A DNA stretch of 64,000 nt from Astropecten irregularis (taxonomy: Eukaryota > Echinodermata > Asteroidea > Paxillosida > Astropectinidae), in assembly GCA_963971285.1 (NCBI GenBank), contig OZ020254.1:10540001-10604000 (forward strand). Reading direction: 5' to 3'. A model generated the notes under the pieces. It saw only the letters and a list, made by a program, of their open reading frames with translations. It made no database searches and had not been told where the DNA came from. Shown piece after piece: positions 48,417-60,860 of this stretch; the stretch's first letter is position 1, and each line of letters starts with the position of its first letter. A program made the translations under genes and the position numbers.

Positions 48417-49905
48417 TGGCCTAACAAACCCCAAACAACTTGAACAAGTTGTCAGCATACGTGCACTAAACACGGGTGTAAACAATAAGATATGTAATTA
48501 TGTATGTCTTTTCCTTTACGCCAGTCACGGCAATTATGGCACTGATATCGGCTTTGCATTATAATTGTAGGCACTTTTGTGGAGATACATAAACGCTGCC
48601 ATGCATCTAGTGCATTTTCCCAGACAAAATATAAACTGCATTCCATTTGCAGGACCTTTCGTCAATATCGCACATGTTGAAATAGATTTTTGAATGAATG
48701 AAAACAGAGGAGAGTCAAGGGATGAGAATGCTGTTTGTATTAAGTGTTGGATGGAGGCATGACAGAGTGTTGTCAGCATTGGGAGCCATCTTGGAAATAG
48801 ACTTGTGAGGGAGTCTGTTTATTGTTCGAGCATTAGTGTGAGAGTTCTTGTTTGAAGCTTGTGATACTGTTGCTCGTTTATGAGACTCCGTGCTCCCCGC
48901 TCACGATGTCTGTTTTTTTGCGACTATGGTGTTACAGATAAGGAAAAAGGTCACAGTGTTATAGATATAAATGGTCATAGTCGCATTGGCTGACATCTCA
49001 CATTGAAGAGGCCAAGAGGGTATGAGCAAGGTCTTTATGTTTGGAGAAAATAGAGTTTGTGAATCAGCCACCGTGTGTGTGTGATTGTGTGTGATTGTGT
49101 GTGATGTCTCAGTTTGTTATTGAAGTAGACAGTGCAAAAAAAACCCTCATACCTTCCCTGATTTGACCAATCTAGCCTTCCAATTCTTTGGCACGGTACA
49201 CCTGATCACAAAAGCAAGTTATTGCAACTCACAATCCATCCGGGCCGGCCACCTCAGTTATTGTCTGCATTTGTCACACCTATACCGTGCCGGCAACAAA
49301 ATTGCCCTCCCTATTTTCCCAGCCGTTCCCGACGACGGAGCCAAAATAGACCCTAATTTTTTTTGCTTGATAATGAAACTCGTGTCAAACCTAATTTGTT
49401 CTGCCAAGAACTGAATACCGGGCGATGTATAGTGATACATTTTCTTTGATATGGACCCTGGAATGTGAGAGAAATCATAAATGGTCGATCCAGGGTGTTC
49501 TGAAAAGGAGTGGCGAAGCAACTCGATTTCTCTCTTCTTCTCGGTCCACTTCATTCTCATTTTATTTTGGTAAATCTGTTAACTTAGAAAGTAGAAATGC
49601 CTGACGCATGAGTTCGTAGGATCTTTCGAATCAAAGGCTAAATGACGGAAGTATCGTAAGATACAGGTTGAAAGACACATATTATTATGGATGAGAGAGG
49701 CAGAACAAAGGGAGATGGGGAGCCAAGGCAACAGGTGCTTGGCAACAAGAGAAGAGTGATGAAGAAAGGTGATGAAGTGTTGACAAAAGGAAGGAAGAGG
49801 GAGAGATAGGGAAGGGTTGGAGCTATGCAAGCCCAAAGTAGGATGATGATGTCAACAGCGTGTGGATTTATAGCGGTCTGGCTGTGGAACAGTCATAAAT
49901 GACCT
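48417..49905. other. No recognised gene
   Basis: A gtgtgtgatt short tandem at 49073-49105. 49225-49340 is repeat-free with some CpG. No exon recognised. Confidence 0.4.
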
Positions 49906-50145
49906 GGGCCCCATTTCATAGACCTGCTTAAGCACCAAAATTTCCTTAAGCACCAAATACCTTGATGAATAAAATCAGTTTGCCAGCCAAAACCCCTTGT
50001 GAATGTTATGCTCAGCAAACAATGACTGAATACAAGTCAAAAGCAGTAAACATTGTATGAACATTTGGTTGGCAATCCTGTTTTATCAAGGAAGACTTTG
50101 CATGCTTAAGCAGATTTTGTGGTTAAGCAGCTCTATGAAATTGGT
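49906..50145. mobile_element. MITE family D, copy 3 (subtype with GTCAAAAGCAGTAAACAT)
   Basis: ggccccatttcatagacctg at the left, agcagctctatgaaattggt at the right. Core aatacaagtcaaaagcagta and ggttggcaatcctgttttat, shared with 56687. Confidence 0.75.
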
Positions 50146-50371
50146 TATCAGGAAACTGAAGTGAATGGCCGCATATCATACAGAAAATAAAAATAAAATT
50201 TTTGTTAAGATGATTAAAATGGCAAAACTCCATTCTAAAGAATAATAAGAAATACGGTACAAATTTTGAAAAATTGCGTCATTCCTCGATCTCATACTGA
50301 CTTTATTATGACTTCATTTATAGTTGAAGGCATAGATACAGCAGTAATAAGTGAAAGTAGCTGTCTATGTT

Positions 50372-50473
50372 TCTTATGTTTCTATCATCACCATCTTAAT
50401 ACCCTGTAAGTTATAGGTAAATCTGTGAACATTTCTGTTTCGGAATGCTACCAAAGTATGATACTACCTTTAA
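50372..50473 (-). mobile_element. TTAA MITE, family A, end fragment
   Basis: About 100 bp: atgtttctatcatcaccatc to accaaagtatgatactacct and TTAA. Confidence 0.8.
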
Positions 50474-50880
50474 TGGGAACCGCGCAAAATAATTGCCCGA
50501 GCTATAATCGCCGGAATGCATATGCAAAATGTATCCATTTTCATCACGTGCATTCAATCTGATATGGATATTGTGGATTCGTTTGAATTTTTTCCCACCA
50601 GCCTGCAATAAAATTTTGAATTCAATTTCTGAAAGGGCTCCTATTACTGAAACCGGCCCGCTACCAATTTGGCATTGAAATCAGCTACTTATCAGCGGAA
50701 TTGCTTGGTTAAAGATCCACTGTTATTCCTCTTTTGGTTTTGCTTTGATGCCCTCCATTTTTCATCTCTAATGGTCTGTGTGGAGTATTTATAGAGGCAG
50801 CAAAACAACATCTTATTGGCTGCGATTCACATGTCGCTCCTTGAGGCTAGATGGATGAAGAAATTGGAGGAAGTTGCTGG
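50474..50880. other. No recognised feature
   Basis: No exon or repeat recognised. Confidence 0.35.
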
Positions 50881-51340
50881 CTGTACACATAGGGCCTGTT
50901 TGTTTCACTCACAAGATCACGGATCCTGCTGATCCGGATCCCATAATAAGCAGAGTGTACATTGCCAACAATTTCGGTAACATTTTTTGGTAACAACACG
51001 ACTTTGGGCCCTATGTGTACACTAGCAACATTTGGGGCCTGTTTGTTTAACCCACAGGATCCCACATTTGCAGGGTACACTAAAATGGGATCCGGATCAG
51101 TAGAATCTGTGATCCTGTGCATTAAACAAACAGGACCTTAGACAACATGTTTATACTGAGATGTTGCTGCGACACGTTACCCAACTCGTTTCGCTCTGTG
51201 TACACTGACAACATTTTTCAGCAACAATGTACCTGGGCAACACGTTACTGAGATTGTTACCGCAAATGTTGACAAGTGTGGACATGGGACATGGATCTGC
51301 AGATCACGGATCCAGTGCGCGAAACAAACAGGCCCTCTGT
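50881..51340. repeat. Nested foldbacks with GGGCCTGTTTGTTT and GGATCC words (family K)
   Basis: Outer pair: agggcctgtttgtttcactc (50891) and gcgcgaaacaaacaggccct (51316). Inner pair: ggggcctgtttgtttaaccc (51034) and attaaacaaacaggacctta (51121). A third pair, gtacacatagggcc (50883) and gggccctatgtgtac (51006). Words such as gatcacggatcc and ggatccggatca are also mirrored. Confidence 0.65.
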
Positions 51341-51719
51341 GCGCACTTGGGTCTTCCACTCCTTTGCCAAAGCTTTGTCACACACCACCAAATAATGGTA
51401 CTGATGCGTGTGCTCAATTCCTCAGCTAAATCTTCCCTCAATTTTATCCTGATGGATTCCATTACTTTTATGGTTGTATTTCAGTAATGCATTCTGATCT
51501 TGTAAACCATCTTGTACATAGAAAGAAAAGGGTTATTCATCGCGGTAGATACAGATAAGGATGAAATGTGATCAAAGTCACGCCCCCAACATATCTGACG
51601 GTTTCTTTCATCTAATTCCGATAACATACTGCAGCACGTTATAACATAATCAATCATACGTTTTCAGTGGTTGTTTGTTGTCATGGCAGTGTTTTTAGAT
51701 GAAACACTTTCTCGTTTAT
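51341..51719. other. No recognised feature
   Basis: No exon or repeat recognised. Confidence 0.35.
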
Positions 51720-52748
51720 TAGGTGTTCGGGTTCAAGCCGAACACCTATTGTTATTGTTCGAGTTTTTTTTTTTTTTTTTTTTCTTCTTCCGCTCAAACT
51801 TGTCAGCAGGACTTCTTGGTGACAGGTACAAGATATTGACCTGAAACTTGGTGGGAACTTCGGTAGTGATGCCAAGTTGTGCCTAGAAGATTGACGTCAT
51901 GATGACGTCATCAGGTATCAAATTACGCGCGTTTTTAGGAAAAACTTTCGTGCTTTATAACTTGAGAACCACATAACCTACGATTTTGATATTGACATAT
52001 GTTATTCACCACATGAATCTCAACAATTAATATATTCAATGTTGTGTACAAATGACCTTCACTTCCGGTGTTACCGGAAGTTGAAGTTTGACTCAAAATA
52101 ACTCGAAAACGGAAGGATTTGGGCACATAAAACCTCGCGGGGTAAAAGATAGAGAAGGTCTTCAGCTTTCAGAAAATATAAATGATGACGTCATACGGGC
52201 TGTATAGCGCCCTCTACGGTGGCTTAAAGATATACAGTGATTACGTAATCCGAAAGTAAACAACGGATTTCCGCCAAATTTGGTTAGTGTAAAGCACTAG
52301 TGCACCTTGACATGTTTGCAAAGTTTAAAATCAGTGACGTTATTCAACCGGAAGTTATGCGTTTTTAAAGGGAAAATTATGTCATTATTCAAATACTGTT
52401 TACTCGTTAAGTACATGACGTACATCAGTGAAAGTTGCAAATTGTTTACATCCTATGCATTGAATGATTTTTGCAAATTTTCAGTTGTTTGTGATTAACT
52501 AACCGGAAGTTATCGTCCGGGCAATTTTACATTATTTAAAGGTGACACCATTTTCTATACGCTATCAGTCAGTGTACATATAATACGAATACACTGCACT
52601 CAGCATGATCAGTATTTGCTCAGTCACACAGTTTAAGTGTATTTCATAATGCCACACATGTGTTCCAACAGACATTCTCATAACAGTTCCAGTACAAAAT
52701 GAGACCCGAACACCTAGTGGTTGTTCCCACAACCACAATGTCTAGTTA
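51720..52748. mobile_element. About 1 kb TIR element (TAGGTGTTCGGGT ends)
   Basis: Left taggtgttcgggttcaagcc includes a hairpin (gtgttcgg/ccgaacac). Right acccgaacacctag at 52703-52716 is the inverse, followed by a second hairpin gtggttgttcccacaaccac. Interior is CG-richer with ggaagttatgcg, tgacgtcat words and a T run (51766-51783). No transposase frame; non-autonomous. Single copy here. Confidence 0.65.
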
Positions 52749-53810
52749 GACCCTGTTCATGTGCGCACCATTACCTTTAAAGATGAGGAAATGAAGAGTG
52801 GGCTTGATGTATGAGTGTCGTTCAAAGTTTGAAATTATTTAAACACTCTGCACAAACATTGCTAGCAGCTCTGCTGTGTGTACACCTCTACAGAACACCA
52901 CACTACTCGGCCTTTCAGTAGACTCATAAGACCAATTGCGCGACCAATGTTTACATGGTCTCCTGTTGAGGACTAGATCAGGCTAGTCAAAATCTTGAGA
53001 GCTTACGAGAAATGCGAACAAAATAGAAGTGCGAAAGTACGAACGATTATTACATGGTGTTTCCGCAAACCGATCCACATACCGATTGTCACCATGCAAA
53101 GCCTCAAATCTGGGTATTTTTATACCTCATTGGTATGAAAATACCCACTATAGGTCACGTGATGGCATGTAAACATTGGTCATGCATTTGGTCTATACAT
53201 GGAGAAATTCCTCCATGGTCTATTCAAGGCTTATCTGACGAGCATCTATCTTCTTCTTGGCTTTTTAAAAAGCCTTTGTTCTTGTTCTGTTTTTTTTTTT
53301 TTCATCTTCTTCCTCTTCTTCTTGTCGCCAAAATTCCCATAGACTTTACACAGGGGCATCCTGGACCCCACATTTGTCACTTTTTTTTGATAAGTTGAGA
53401 AGCAATTTATATCGTAATATGCGGAAAAGGCTTATGTGCTGTTTTCAACAGCCATAAATGTCAGTTTTTGTTTATCCTTGCAGAGCCCTTGTAACTTCAT
53501 TTTCAGACCTGTCTGGTTTTTTTTTCTCAATTTCCTTGTTCTTGATTCATGTCCAACAAATTTCCCACTTCTCAAGTCATTTCCTTGCTCCACTTTCTAT
53601 TTTCTGGGCGCATGTTTCATGTTGGTATGTTTATATGTCCCCTTTGCCATTCAGCCGTTGAGAATGATACATTGAGTATTTGCCAACATTCCAGGGTCTC
53701 CTGACAAAATTTTTGACAAAGTGGATAATCTCGGGGGAGGTTTTCCTCATCATCAATCCATGCAATGCCAAGGATGCTTAATATTCCTGATATGAGACAT
53801 CGTTTCTTTT
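52749..53810. other. No recognised gene
   Basis: T-rich 53289-53301; no exon recognised. Confidence 0.35.
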
Positions 53811-54171
53811 TTAAAGGTAATATCGTAGTTTGGTTTTTGTCAAAGAAATGCAGATTCAAGGGCAAAGATATCAAGGAAGATACAGTAACGGTCATGTGTG
53901 AAAATTTCAGTCCCATACGGTGCCTAGTTTTTTAGAAAACCGTACAAAACGGCCACAGTGTTTCTTAAGTCTTTTCTCTTTTATTTTTGATCTTTTAAAG
54001 ATCAGAAAGATTTTTCGTTGGTTTTACTCTTTTCTGGATAAATACACCATTCAGGCAGAAATATTTTAACGGTATGTTTCTACCATCACCATCTTATTAC
54101 CCTGTAAGTTGTAGGTAAATCTGTGGAGATTTCTGTTTCGGTATGCTACCAAAGTATGATAGTACCTTTAA
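53811..54171 (-). mobile_element. TTAA MITE, family A, reverse copy
   Basis: TTAAAGGTAATATCGTAGTT to accaaagtatgatagtacct and TTAA. Complete. Confidence 0.85.
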
Positions 54172-54642
54172 GTAGGTCATACATCTCAGCCTTGAAGTCA
54201 TGCTTCCTTTTCTTTTTACCTCACATAAGAAAGTATAATCATTTTATCTGCCTATAACATCAGTACAACTCACAAACTAATTCTATTTTGCTGGGGATAG
54301 AGAAACATGCAAACTATTCAGGACGAGATTTGTGCCGAGAATCTTTGGTGTTTAATTTTTTTTCTTCTTCCTTTTGAACGGCACTAGATATAATCCAGGT
54401 GCGTGTCATCTATTATCCTAGTCTCCATAAATAGATCATGTCGGCATTTGGGGACTGCCAAATGTACATAATATGAACATGAGGGTTGCATGCATTCATA
54501 TGTGCATGCAATGGGCTGTGTATAAACAGGCATAATATCCAGAAAATGAATTTCATTTGGGTCTTCTGTCGTCGATTTTTAAAACATTTTGTTACTGATT
54601 GATTTATAATTAATCATCAAATAACCATCATGGCCTCTGGCT
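54172..54642. other. No recognised feature
   Basis: The last 25 bp (catcaaataaccatca) match the far end of S repeats. Confidence 0.35.
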
Positions 54643-54787
54643 TTTAAACAAACAAAGATAATTGACTATTTGGGACACCACCAACATAGGGCTGGATGTC
54701 TCAGTTGGTAAGGGCGTCGGTACAGAGCTCAGGAGGTTGCCGGTTCGAATCCCACCCAAGTCAATTTTTCTGAGTTCACTTTTCAAT
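54643..54787 (+). repeat. tRNA-like SINE repeat S, forward copy
   Basis: The leader aacaaacaaagataattgac, tRNA-like part 54689-54762 (gggctggatgtctcagttgg, B-box ggttcgaatcc), tail ttctgagttcacttttcaa. Acceptor pairing is worn. Confidence 0.75.
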
Positions 54788-55830
54788 TGATTGATCAATT
54801 GATTGATTTGTGCACAGATTTCTCAGTGATGTTTGATTGAGGTTCTGAAATGTTTTCAAGTTCTGGGTGTATTTGTTTATTTGTGTTTATCTGTTTTTTT
54901 TTTTATCTGTTGAGGTATTTCTTTAAGGGATTCGGGGAAAGTTTGTTCAGTGGATTACTTGTTTGTTTGTTCCATCACTTATTTTTATCAAGTATTCAAT
55001 TGAGCAGTTTTGTTTATAGCCTATTTTAAATAGAATGTTTGTCCCATCACTCGACTCAAGTATGACCATCACTGTAAAATGGCATTACTGAAAATTTGAC
55101 TTAAAGTGTGGATTTTGTTTTTGTAAATGTTCCTTTTTTATGGAATATCTTGGGAAAATGAAATAGATTAATTTTGTTGATTTCAAATCCACAAGGAACA
55201 ATGCAGAGGCCTAAACAAGGTTCGGTTTTAATAGTGGCATATTTTCGTTTTCCTCGGATTTCTCAAATTCTTGCCCGCAATTTATGTTTTGTCGGCTATG
55301 AAGCAGAAGAGGTTCAACCTTTCTCCAAAACTGTTTGGCGATTTTAAGAATCATTCTTTCTGTTGATAGCGTTATGAAAAACTGGATACAGGTATTCATA
55401 ATTGCTGGTTTCACTTATTTGTCTGTCTGTTCATCTTAGAAAGGTTTTTAACAATGAACATTACTTGACCTCCACTCCTGAAAAATTTCTCCGAGACGAA
55501 AATTGGAAGTTTGGATGTCTGGAATCAGCGAAAATGGAAAATCATTGTATTGAGAAAATTGATGGTTTTCTAGACCAAGGACATATTTGATTGAGACATG
55601 ATGTAGTTTGTGTATCTGGGTTGCGGAAATTAATGCAGTCTGGAGCCATGGGAATAAATGAAAATTTTAAATTTGAAATGCAATATATAACGGCAATTAC
55701 AGCAGTAAAAATAAGAATGAATGTTCTTTGTATGTGTAGCACAGTTTTCAACATGCGTGGTTGTGTGGGATGGAGTTGAAAATTGAATCCGAACACAATG
55801 AATGGAAATAAGATGGAGACAGAAAATCAG
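54788..55830. other. No recognised gene
   Basis: Short open frames on both strands near 55402-55796 have no known similarity. AT-rich with several gattgatt words at 54789-54805. Confidence 0.35.
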
Positions 55831-55834
55831 TGTC

Positions 55835-56110
55835 TAATTCCATGGTTCTGCTTACCCTGAGTGAATTTGGTGCTTATGATTCTCATTTTACGCTTTACTA
55901 AGTTAGCGTGAAATTTCTATGCTAGCTGAGTAAGCAAGAAATCCTTAGTAGTGAAGAGAACTATGCACACACACAACTGAACATTTCATGCCTACCCATG
56001 AAATAGAATATCGTATTATAAGCACAAAATGTTCTGCTTGCATAAGCACCAACATCTTGCTATTGCATAAGCACCAACATCTTGCTAAGCAGAGCTACGA
56101 ATTTAGGCCC
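55835..56110. mobile_element. Diverged MITE related to families D/E
   Basis: aattccatggttctgcttac at the left and tgctaagcagagctacgaat at the right. Holds a duplicated word, ataagcaccaacatcttgct, at about 56042 and 56067. Vocabulary (ttctatgctagctgagtaag) is that of D/E but alignment is loose. Confidence 0.45.
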
Positions 56111-56234
56111 TGTTGTGTTGTTTGTATGGCACATGATTTAGTCTGAAATCACATGTCATTGAGATGATTTTACATGCAGCATCGCAGACCATGTGTGGCA
56201 TGAAGTGTTTTCATGTTTGGCGAAAAAAGCAGCC

Positions 56235-56395
56235 AATAGCGCTCCGCACTTGCGCTAAAAATAGCACCGGACCTCAGACAAACATTGCAACCATGCACAC
56301 GTGCGTGGGTGTGCACGTGCATTTACACTACGTGTGTGATCAATGTTTGTCTGACATCCGGGGATTTGGTGACGTCATTAGTGCGGAGCGCTATT
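56235..56395. mobile_element. MITE family C, copy 5, best preserved
   Basis: aatagcgctccgcacttgcg at the left; gtgcggagcgctatt at the right. Core ggacctcagacaaacattgc with the inner inverse caatgtttgtctgacatccg and gacgtcatta. Confidence 0.82.
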
Positions 56396-56686
56396 CCCAA
56401 GAAGAATATTTTAAGCTGATAACCCTAGGTTAGCTATTCTTATTAAAGCAAGTTGTTTTTGTGGCGTGTGAAAGTTTCCATCCATTTGGTTCTCTTTTTT
56501 TTTGCTGCAACAGGGTGAAACTGACCTCAGTGGTTGTTGAGAGTGACAGACCTCTTATCCGGCCCCTAGTAACCATAGCATTGCCCAGATGCATTTCAAC
56601 TATTGAAATTGAAAAGACACTTCTTACTTTGATTGTCTTGTTGATATGACAAATTTGGAAGAAAAACAATATCCGTCCCTGGCCCA

Positions 56687-56923
56687 GGGTTCAATTTCAT
56701 AGAGCTGCTTAAGCAACAAAATTTGGCTTTTTATCACCAAAAACCTTGGTAAATAAAATCAGTATGCGAGTATAAACTCTTTGTACTCGGCAAACTATGG
56801 CCGAATACAAGTCAAAAGCAGTAAACATCACATGAAAATTTGGTTGGCAACCCTGTTTGATCAAGGAAGACTTTTCATGCTTAAGCAAATTTTGTGTTTA
56901 AGCAGCTCTATGAAATTGGTCCC
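56687..56923. mobile_element. MITE family D, copy 4
   Basis: agggttcaatttcatagagc at the left; agctctatgaaattggtccc at the right. Core aatacaagtcaaaagcagta and aatttggttggcaaccctgt, same subtype as 49906. Confidence 0.78.
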
Positions 56924-57962
56924 TATGAAGAGCTTTGATCATTTTTATAACAGAATTATTTTCTCCACCCCAAGAAAACGTTGAAATTTCTCAGTCTCAA
57001 ATTCATGTATTTTTATGATTATTATTTAATTAGTTTAATAAATTTTTCCTAATAATTAAGTTTTCTTATACATGATATGATGAAAGTAAAAGAGCATAAA
57101 TCCTTGTCAAAAATGTGTCCAAATTAGTACAACTTTGATCACTGTAATTTGTGAAAGGGAAAGGAGGTATTAAAAAACAGAAGAAATTCTATGTTTTAAA
57201 AATTTCTATGGAGCCAAGTCACTCGTCCGAAATCGTCTGCACAAAACTGCATTGTAAAAAAACAAACACAACACTTCAGAAGTCCGCAAATTACATAAAA
57301 ATTATGCCTCCATTGCACCCTTTAATGTTAATTGTTTGATTTGGTAACTATTGTAATAGCACTGTCAATGTTTTATTTGGTCTGTGAAGACTTTAACTCT
57401 TTTCTGAAATGGGACTGAAATAGTCATTGATTTTTAAAAGAAACATATCTGTCTAATCTTGCACTAAACTGAATATGGATTTTTATTGTTCCCTTATTAT
57501 AAATGCATGGATTTATATGAGAATTTTTTGCATTGTAGAAATATATATGTCGCTAAGCTCTATTAAAATAAAATAAAAAAAAAATTGGGGAAAATTTAAA
57601 AGAAAATTTAAAGACAACAAATGAATATCACCTGTGTATTGTCTCATGACTTCTCCCCTTTATTGAAATATTCTGAAACTTATTCTTCCAAAAAGGCTAA
57701 AACAAAATAAAATTACTTGAAAGAAAATGCAATTATCGGATTGAAATCCTGTACGTTAACTTATTCGGCTAAAAGCTTGTCTCAGGCAAGTATGTCACAA
57801 AAGTGTCAAAATGAGAAATTATTCCGACATCAAACAAGCTCTGGAGCCGATGATGACCCATTTGAATTATTGTTTCTATATACTCTCAGTTAATTTTATT
57901 TCCAGTGGTGATGTTTTGAGTGCAGCATTTCCATTTTATAGTGAGTGACCTCAAAATGCGAG
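56924..57962. other. No recognised gene
   Basis: Very AT-rich, A/T runs near 57560-57620. No exon recognised. Confidence 0.4.
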
Positions 57963-58065
57963 CAAGCTCAAATTTTCACAGGTTTATTATTTCATGTACA
58001 TGTTTGATCAGACAGAGTATGAGTGCTGTCCTGTGACCTTTACCAATCATGTATTGTACCTTTAA
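57963..58065 (+). mobile_element. TTAA MITE, variant B, right-end fragment
   Basis: gcaagctcaaattttcacag, tgatcagacagagtatgagt, then tgacctttaccaatcatgta and ttgtacctTTAA. Confidence 0.75.
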
Positions 58066-59111
58066 ATTTTGAAACCAATCTTAATTGCTAAGCAAAGTGT
58101 GATGTCACAATACAAACCACCATTGTGACACTGAACAACTCATCTTAAGATTCATCTTAAAGTTTCGTGAAATCCAGCCTTGATGATATAATTCAAATAT
58201 TTGATATTTGTTACAATGTGGGGCTGCAAAACCATGGAAATTGTTTTTCTTTTACAAAGTGGCTTTATGTGGTATACGAGTCCTTAAATGGTAAAGCCTT
58301 TTTCTTATCTAAGAAAATGTGAGTATGCTTGTTTTTCAAAGCGTATGACATTCTCAACAATCCTTCAAGTTGGATAGCATTCTCCTTGCCAATTGTTATC
58401 GTCTTAAGATATAATCTTGAGTTTGAAAGAAAACAGAACGGTACAAGACGAGGAAAATAAAAGAAGGTAGGATTAAGACTTCCAGGCCTTCAGCTGGACT
58501 TATTGAAACGTGCTCCCAGTTTTACAATTCGTTATTGAGCCAGAAATATTTCTATAAATAAAACAATATATTATATATAATATATTGTAAATGTCACTTG
58601 TATTATATATATTATATCTATAATCAGATGACTAGTATTTATGAAAGATTATTTTTTAAATTGGGTTAATAACTTCAGAAGATACCTCAAAGGTATTGAA
58701 TAATAATCAATTGTTCAGTCATTATTTATTTTCATTTTCTGTTTTGCATATTTTCAGTCCAAATCATCAATTGCAGGCTCCCAAATTGTTCAAAATCTAT
58801 AGTTTTAAAACAAATGTACATAGAATATAAAAGAAACAACCAAAATCTGTAAACTAATTACCGGTATATATACATACCATGGCCCTTTCTAAGTGTCTTT
58901 ATGGGGTCCTGGCCTGATAAAAAAAGGTAAAAGTTGTAATAAACCTTGAAATATTTCTGTTTCCTTTTAGACATTTGTTTTCCTTGTGTATATCAAGTCT
59001 TTTCAAATCTCGACATGAGACTGTGTGGTAGACACTGGTAGAATTATTTTTTGCCTAAAATGAGTTTCATTCTTATAGGTTTGGTCCTCTCATCCGTGTA
59101 CGTTGTGTTGT
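58066..59111. other. AT-rich sequence with a 24-bp perfect palindrome
   Basis: 58564-58587 (caatatattata and its inverse) is a perfect AT palindrome, followed by further TA-rich sequence to 58620. No exon recognised. Confidence 0.45.
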
Positions 59112-59117
59112 AATAAA
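59112..59117 (+). terminator. Candidate poly(A) signal
   Basis: AATAAA is followed after about 20 bp by a GT-rich stretch (gtggtacgtgttttct), the usual arrangement of an animal cleavage site. A second AATAAA lies at 58938-58943. No coding exon is seen within 15 kb upstream other than the kinase gene. It could end a very long STK32 3' UTR or an unrecognised non-coding transcript, or be chance. Confidence 0.3.
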
Positions 59118-59449
59118 CTTCATCTGTACAGAACGTGGTACGTGTTTTCTAATAATGATAATAATTAATGATAATAATAAACACAAGTATATACTGACAT
59201 AATATGACTTGGTGCATCATTGGCTCTGCTTATTTATTTTATGTTTGTTGTCAACTTTGAAGTTATTTCATGAATTGGTCGTAGTTCCACATCATGGGCA
59301 AGTTCGTTTGTTTGTTTGTTTACAAAGGAAGCATTTCTGTCAAAAGTGACCCCAAAATAATAGTGTGTGGGAAGTTGAAAACATTGGAGTGAGCCAAAAG
59401 GCAATGGAGGTGGTGGGGGGAGGGGGCAGGACCTTTAGGGTAACAGGTG

Positions 59450-59705
59450 CCTTAAGCTCGGTTCTGGCTCCGGCTCCGGCTCCACCTCCATTTCATGAAT
59501 CCATCTAAAATTTACAGGTATCAAAATAGAGACTTTTGGATGCGGTTCGGAAATAGATTCTCTGGTTTGAAAAGGAAAACGGAGCTTAAACGGAGCTTCA
59601 GCTTCAATGGAAAACCATAGCCTATTATTTTCAGCATAATTATGTAATACAGAGATGAAGCCGGAGCCTTAGCCAGAGCCAAGGTTTGAGAAAGGTCCCA
59701 GGTTT
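59450..59705. mobile_element. Element F with hexanucleotide termini, reverse copy
   Basis: ggttctggctccggctccgg at the left, body in reverse (ttacaggtatcaaaatagag, gattctctggtttgaaaagg, ttcagcttcaatggaaaacc), then gatgaagccggagccttagc and caaggtttgagaaaggtccc. The body is the inverse of the 15581 copy. Confidence 0.7.
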
Positions 59706-59722
59706 CATCAAAGCCAGGATCT

Positions 59723-59963
59723 GGGGCCAATTTCATAAAACTGTTAAGCACAAAAATTTGCTAAGCATGACATTTCTGTCTTAATAAAAACAGGGTTAAC
59801 AATCAAATTTCCATGTGTTGTGTATCAATTGTGATTGTTCTTTGGCTGTTGTTCACTGACCATGAATATCAAATGGAATTTTCAATGGTGGTTTGTTTTA
59901 TTGGGCGAGACATTTTTGTGCTAAGCAACTTTTTATGCTTAACAGCTTTATGAAATTGACCCC
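59723..59963. mobile_element. MITE family D, copy 5
   Basis: ggggccaatttcataaaact to acagctttatgaaattgacccc. Core gtgttgtgtatcaattgtga and tgaccatgaatatcaaatgg as in 26324. Confidence 0.82.
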
Positions 59964-60658
59964 AGGGCAACTGAAGGTCAGTTTATCTTTTCTAACTATG
60001 GCCAAGGTCAGAGTAACAGAGGACTGATTAGGTCAAGACCAGGGAAGGGGGAGGGCAAGACTGGGGTAACAGGGTACCAAGCCAGGACAAGAGTAACCTG
60101 GGTTACCGGCTGTTTCTCATATACCAGATCTGCTATTAATGAGGGGGTGACATTGAGGTTAAGACCACTGTAGCAAGTTCTGTGTAAGGGGATTATCGCC
60201 ACAGCCAAGATTTGGGTAAAAGGGGGTTCCCGGCCTGTCAAAAGCAGTTTGGCCAGCCAATTGTTGGGCCAGAGTGTGACAAGATCAGCCTAGGAGGCTA
60301 AGCTTAGGTGAACATGGTATAACAAGGCCAAGTCCGGAGTGGGAGGGGGCATAAAGTTGAAGTTGAAGACCAAAGTTACAATTAGGGTAACAATGCAAAT
60401 ACCGGGGTAAAATTGAAACAGAACTGGGGTAATTACAGGGCACTGATACTATGATTGGGGTATATGAAGTAGCCAGGCAAACTGAGACTGCAACACCAGC
60501 AGGGTCATATATAGCTCCATATAATCTCCAAAGTAGCTCGTAACTTATTTGGTATCACCAATCGGAACCCTGGCTCTTCAAAACCTTAGCACCAACCATG
60601 AGAACAGCCAAGCATTCTCAGTAACAATGGACTTAAAATATCCCATGCTGCCCTATTA
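59964..60658. other. Degenerate GGGTAAC-rich stretch
   Basis: Words such as ggggtaacagggtaccaagc, aagagtaacctgggttaccg, tagggtaacaatgc and ctggggtaattacaggg recur irregularly. Possibly a decayed satellite. No exon recognised. Confidence 0.35.
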
Positions 60659-60860
60659 AATTTATTTATTTATTTATTTATTCATCTCATCCAACAGCAG
60701 AGTAACCGCCAATTACAGGGAGAGGTAAACAAGCAAAAATATAAACAAAACAACAAATTAAAATATTACATTAAAAAAGTAATACAAATGAAGCACACAG
60801 ATACAGAAAAAATTAATTATAAAAATTAATAAAAACCAAAGCAAAATAGAACAAAACAAA
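60659..60860 (-). mobile_element. Possible LINE or SINE 3' end, minus strand, with TTTA tail
   Basis: TTTA units at 60659-60685 followed by tcatctcatccaacagcaga and A-rich sequence look like a retroelement 3' end with an (AAAT)n tail on the minus strand. No coding part found. Confidence 0.35.
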
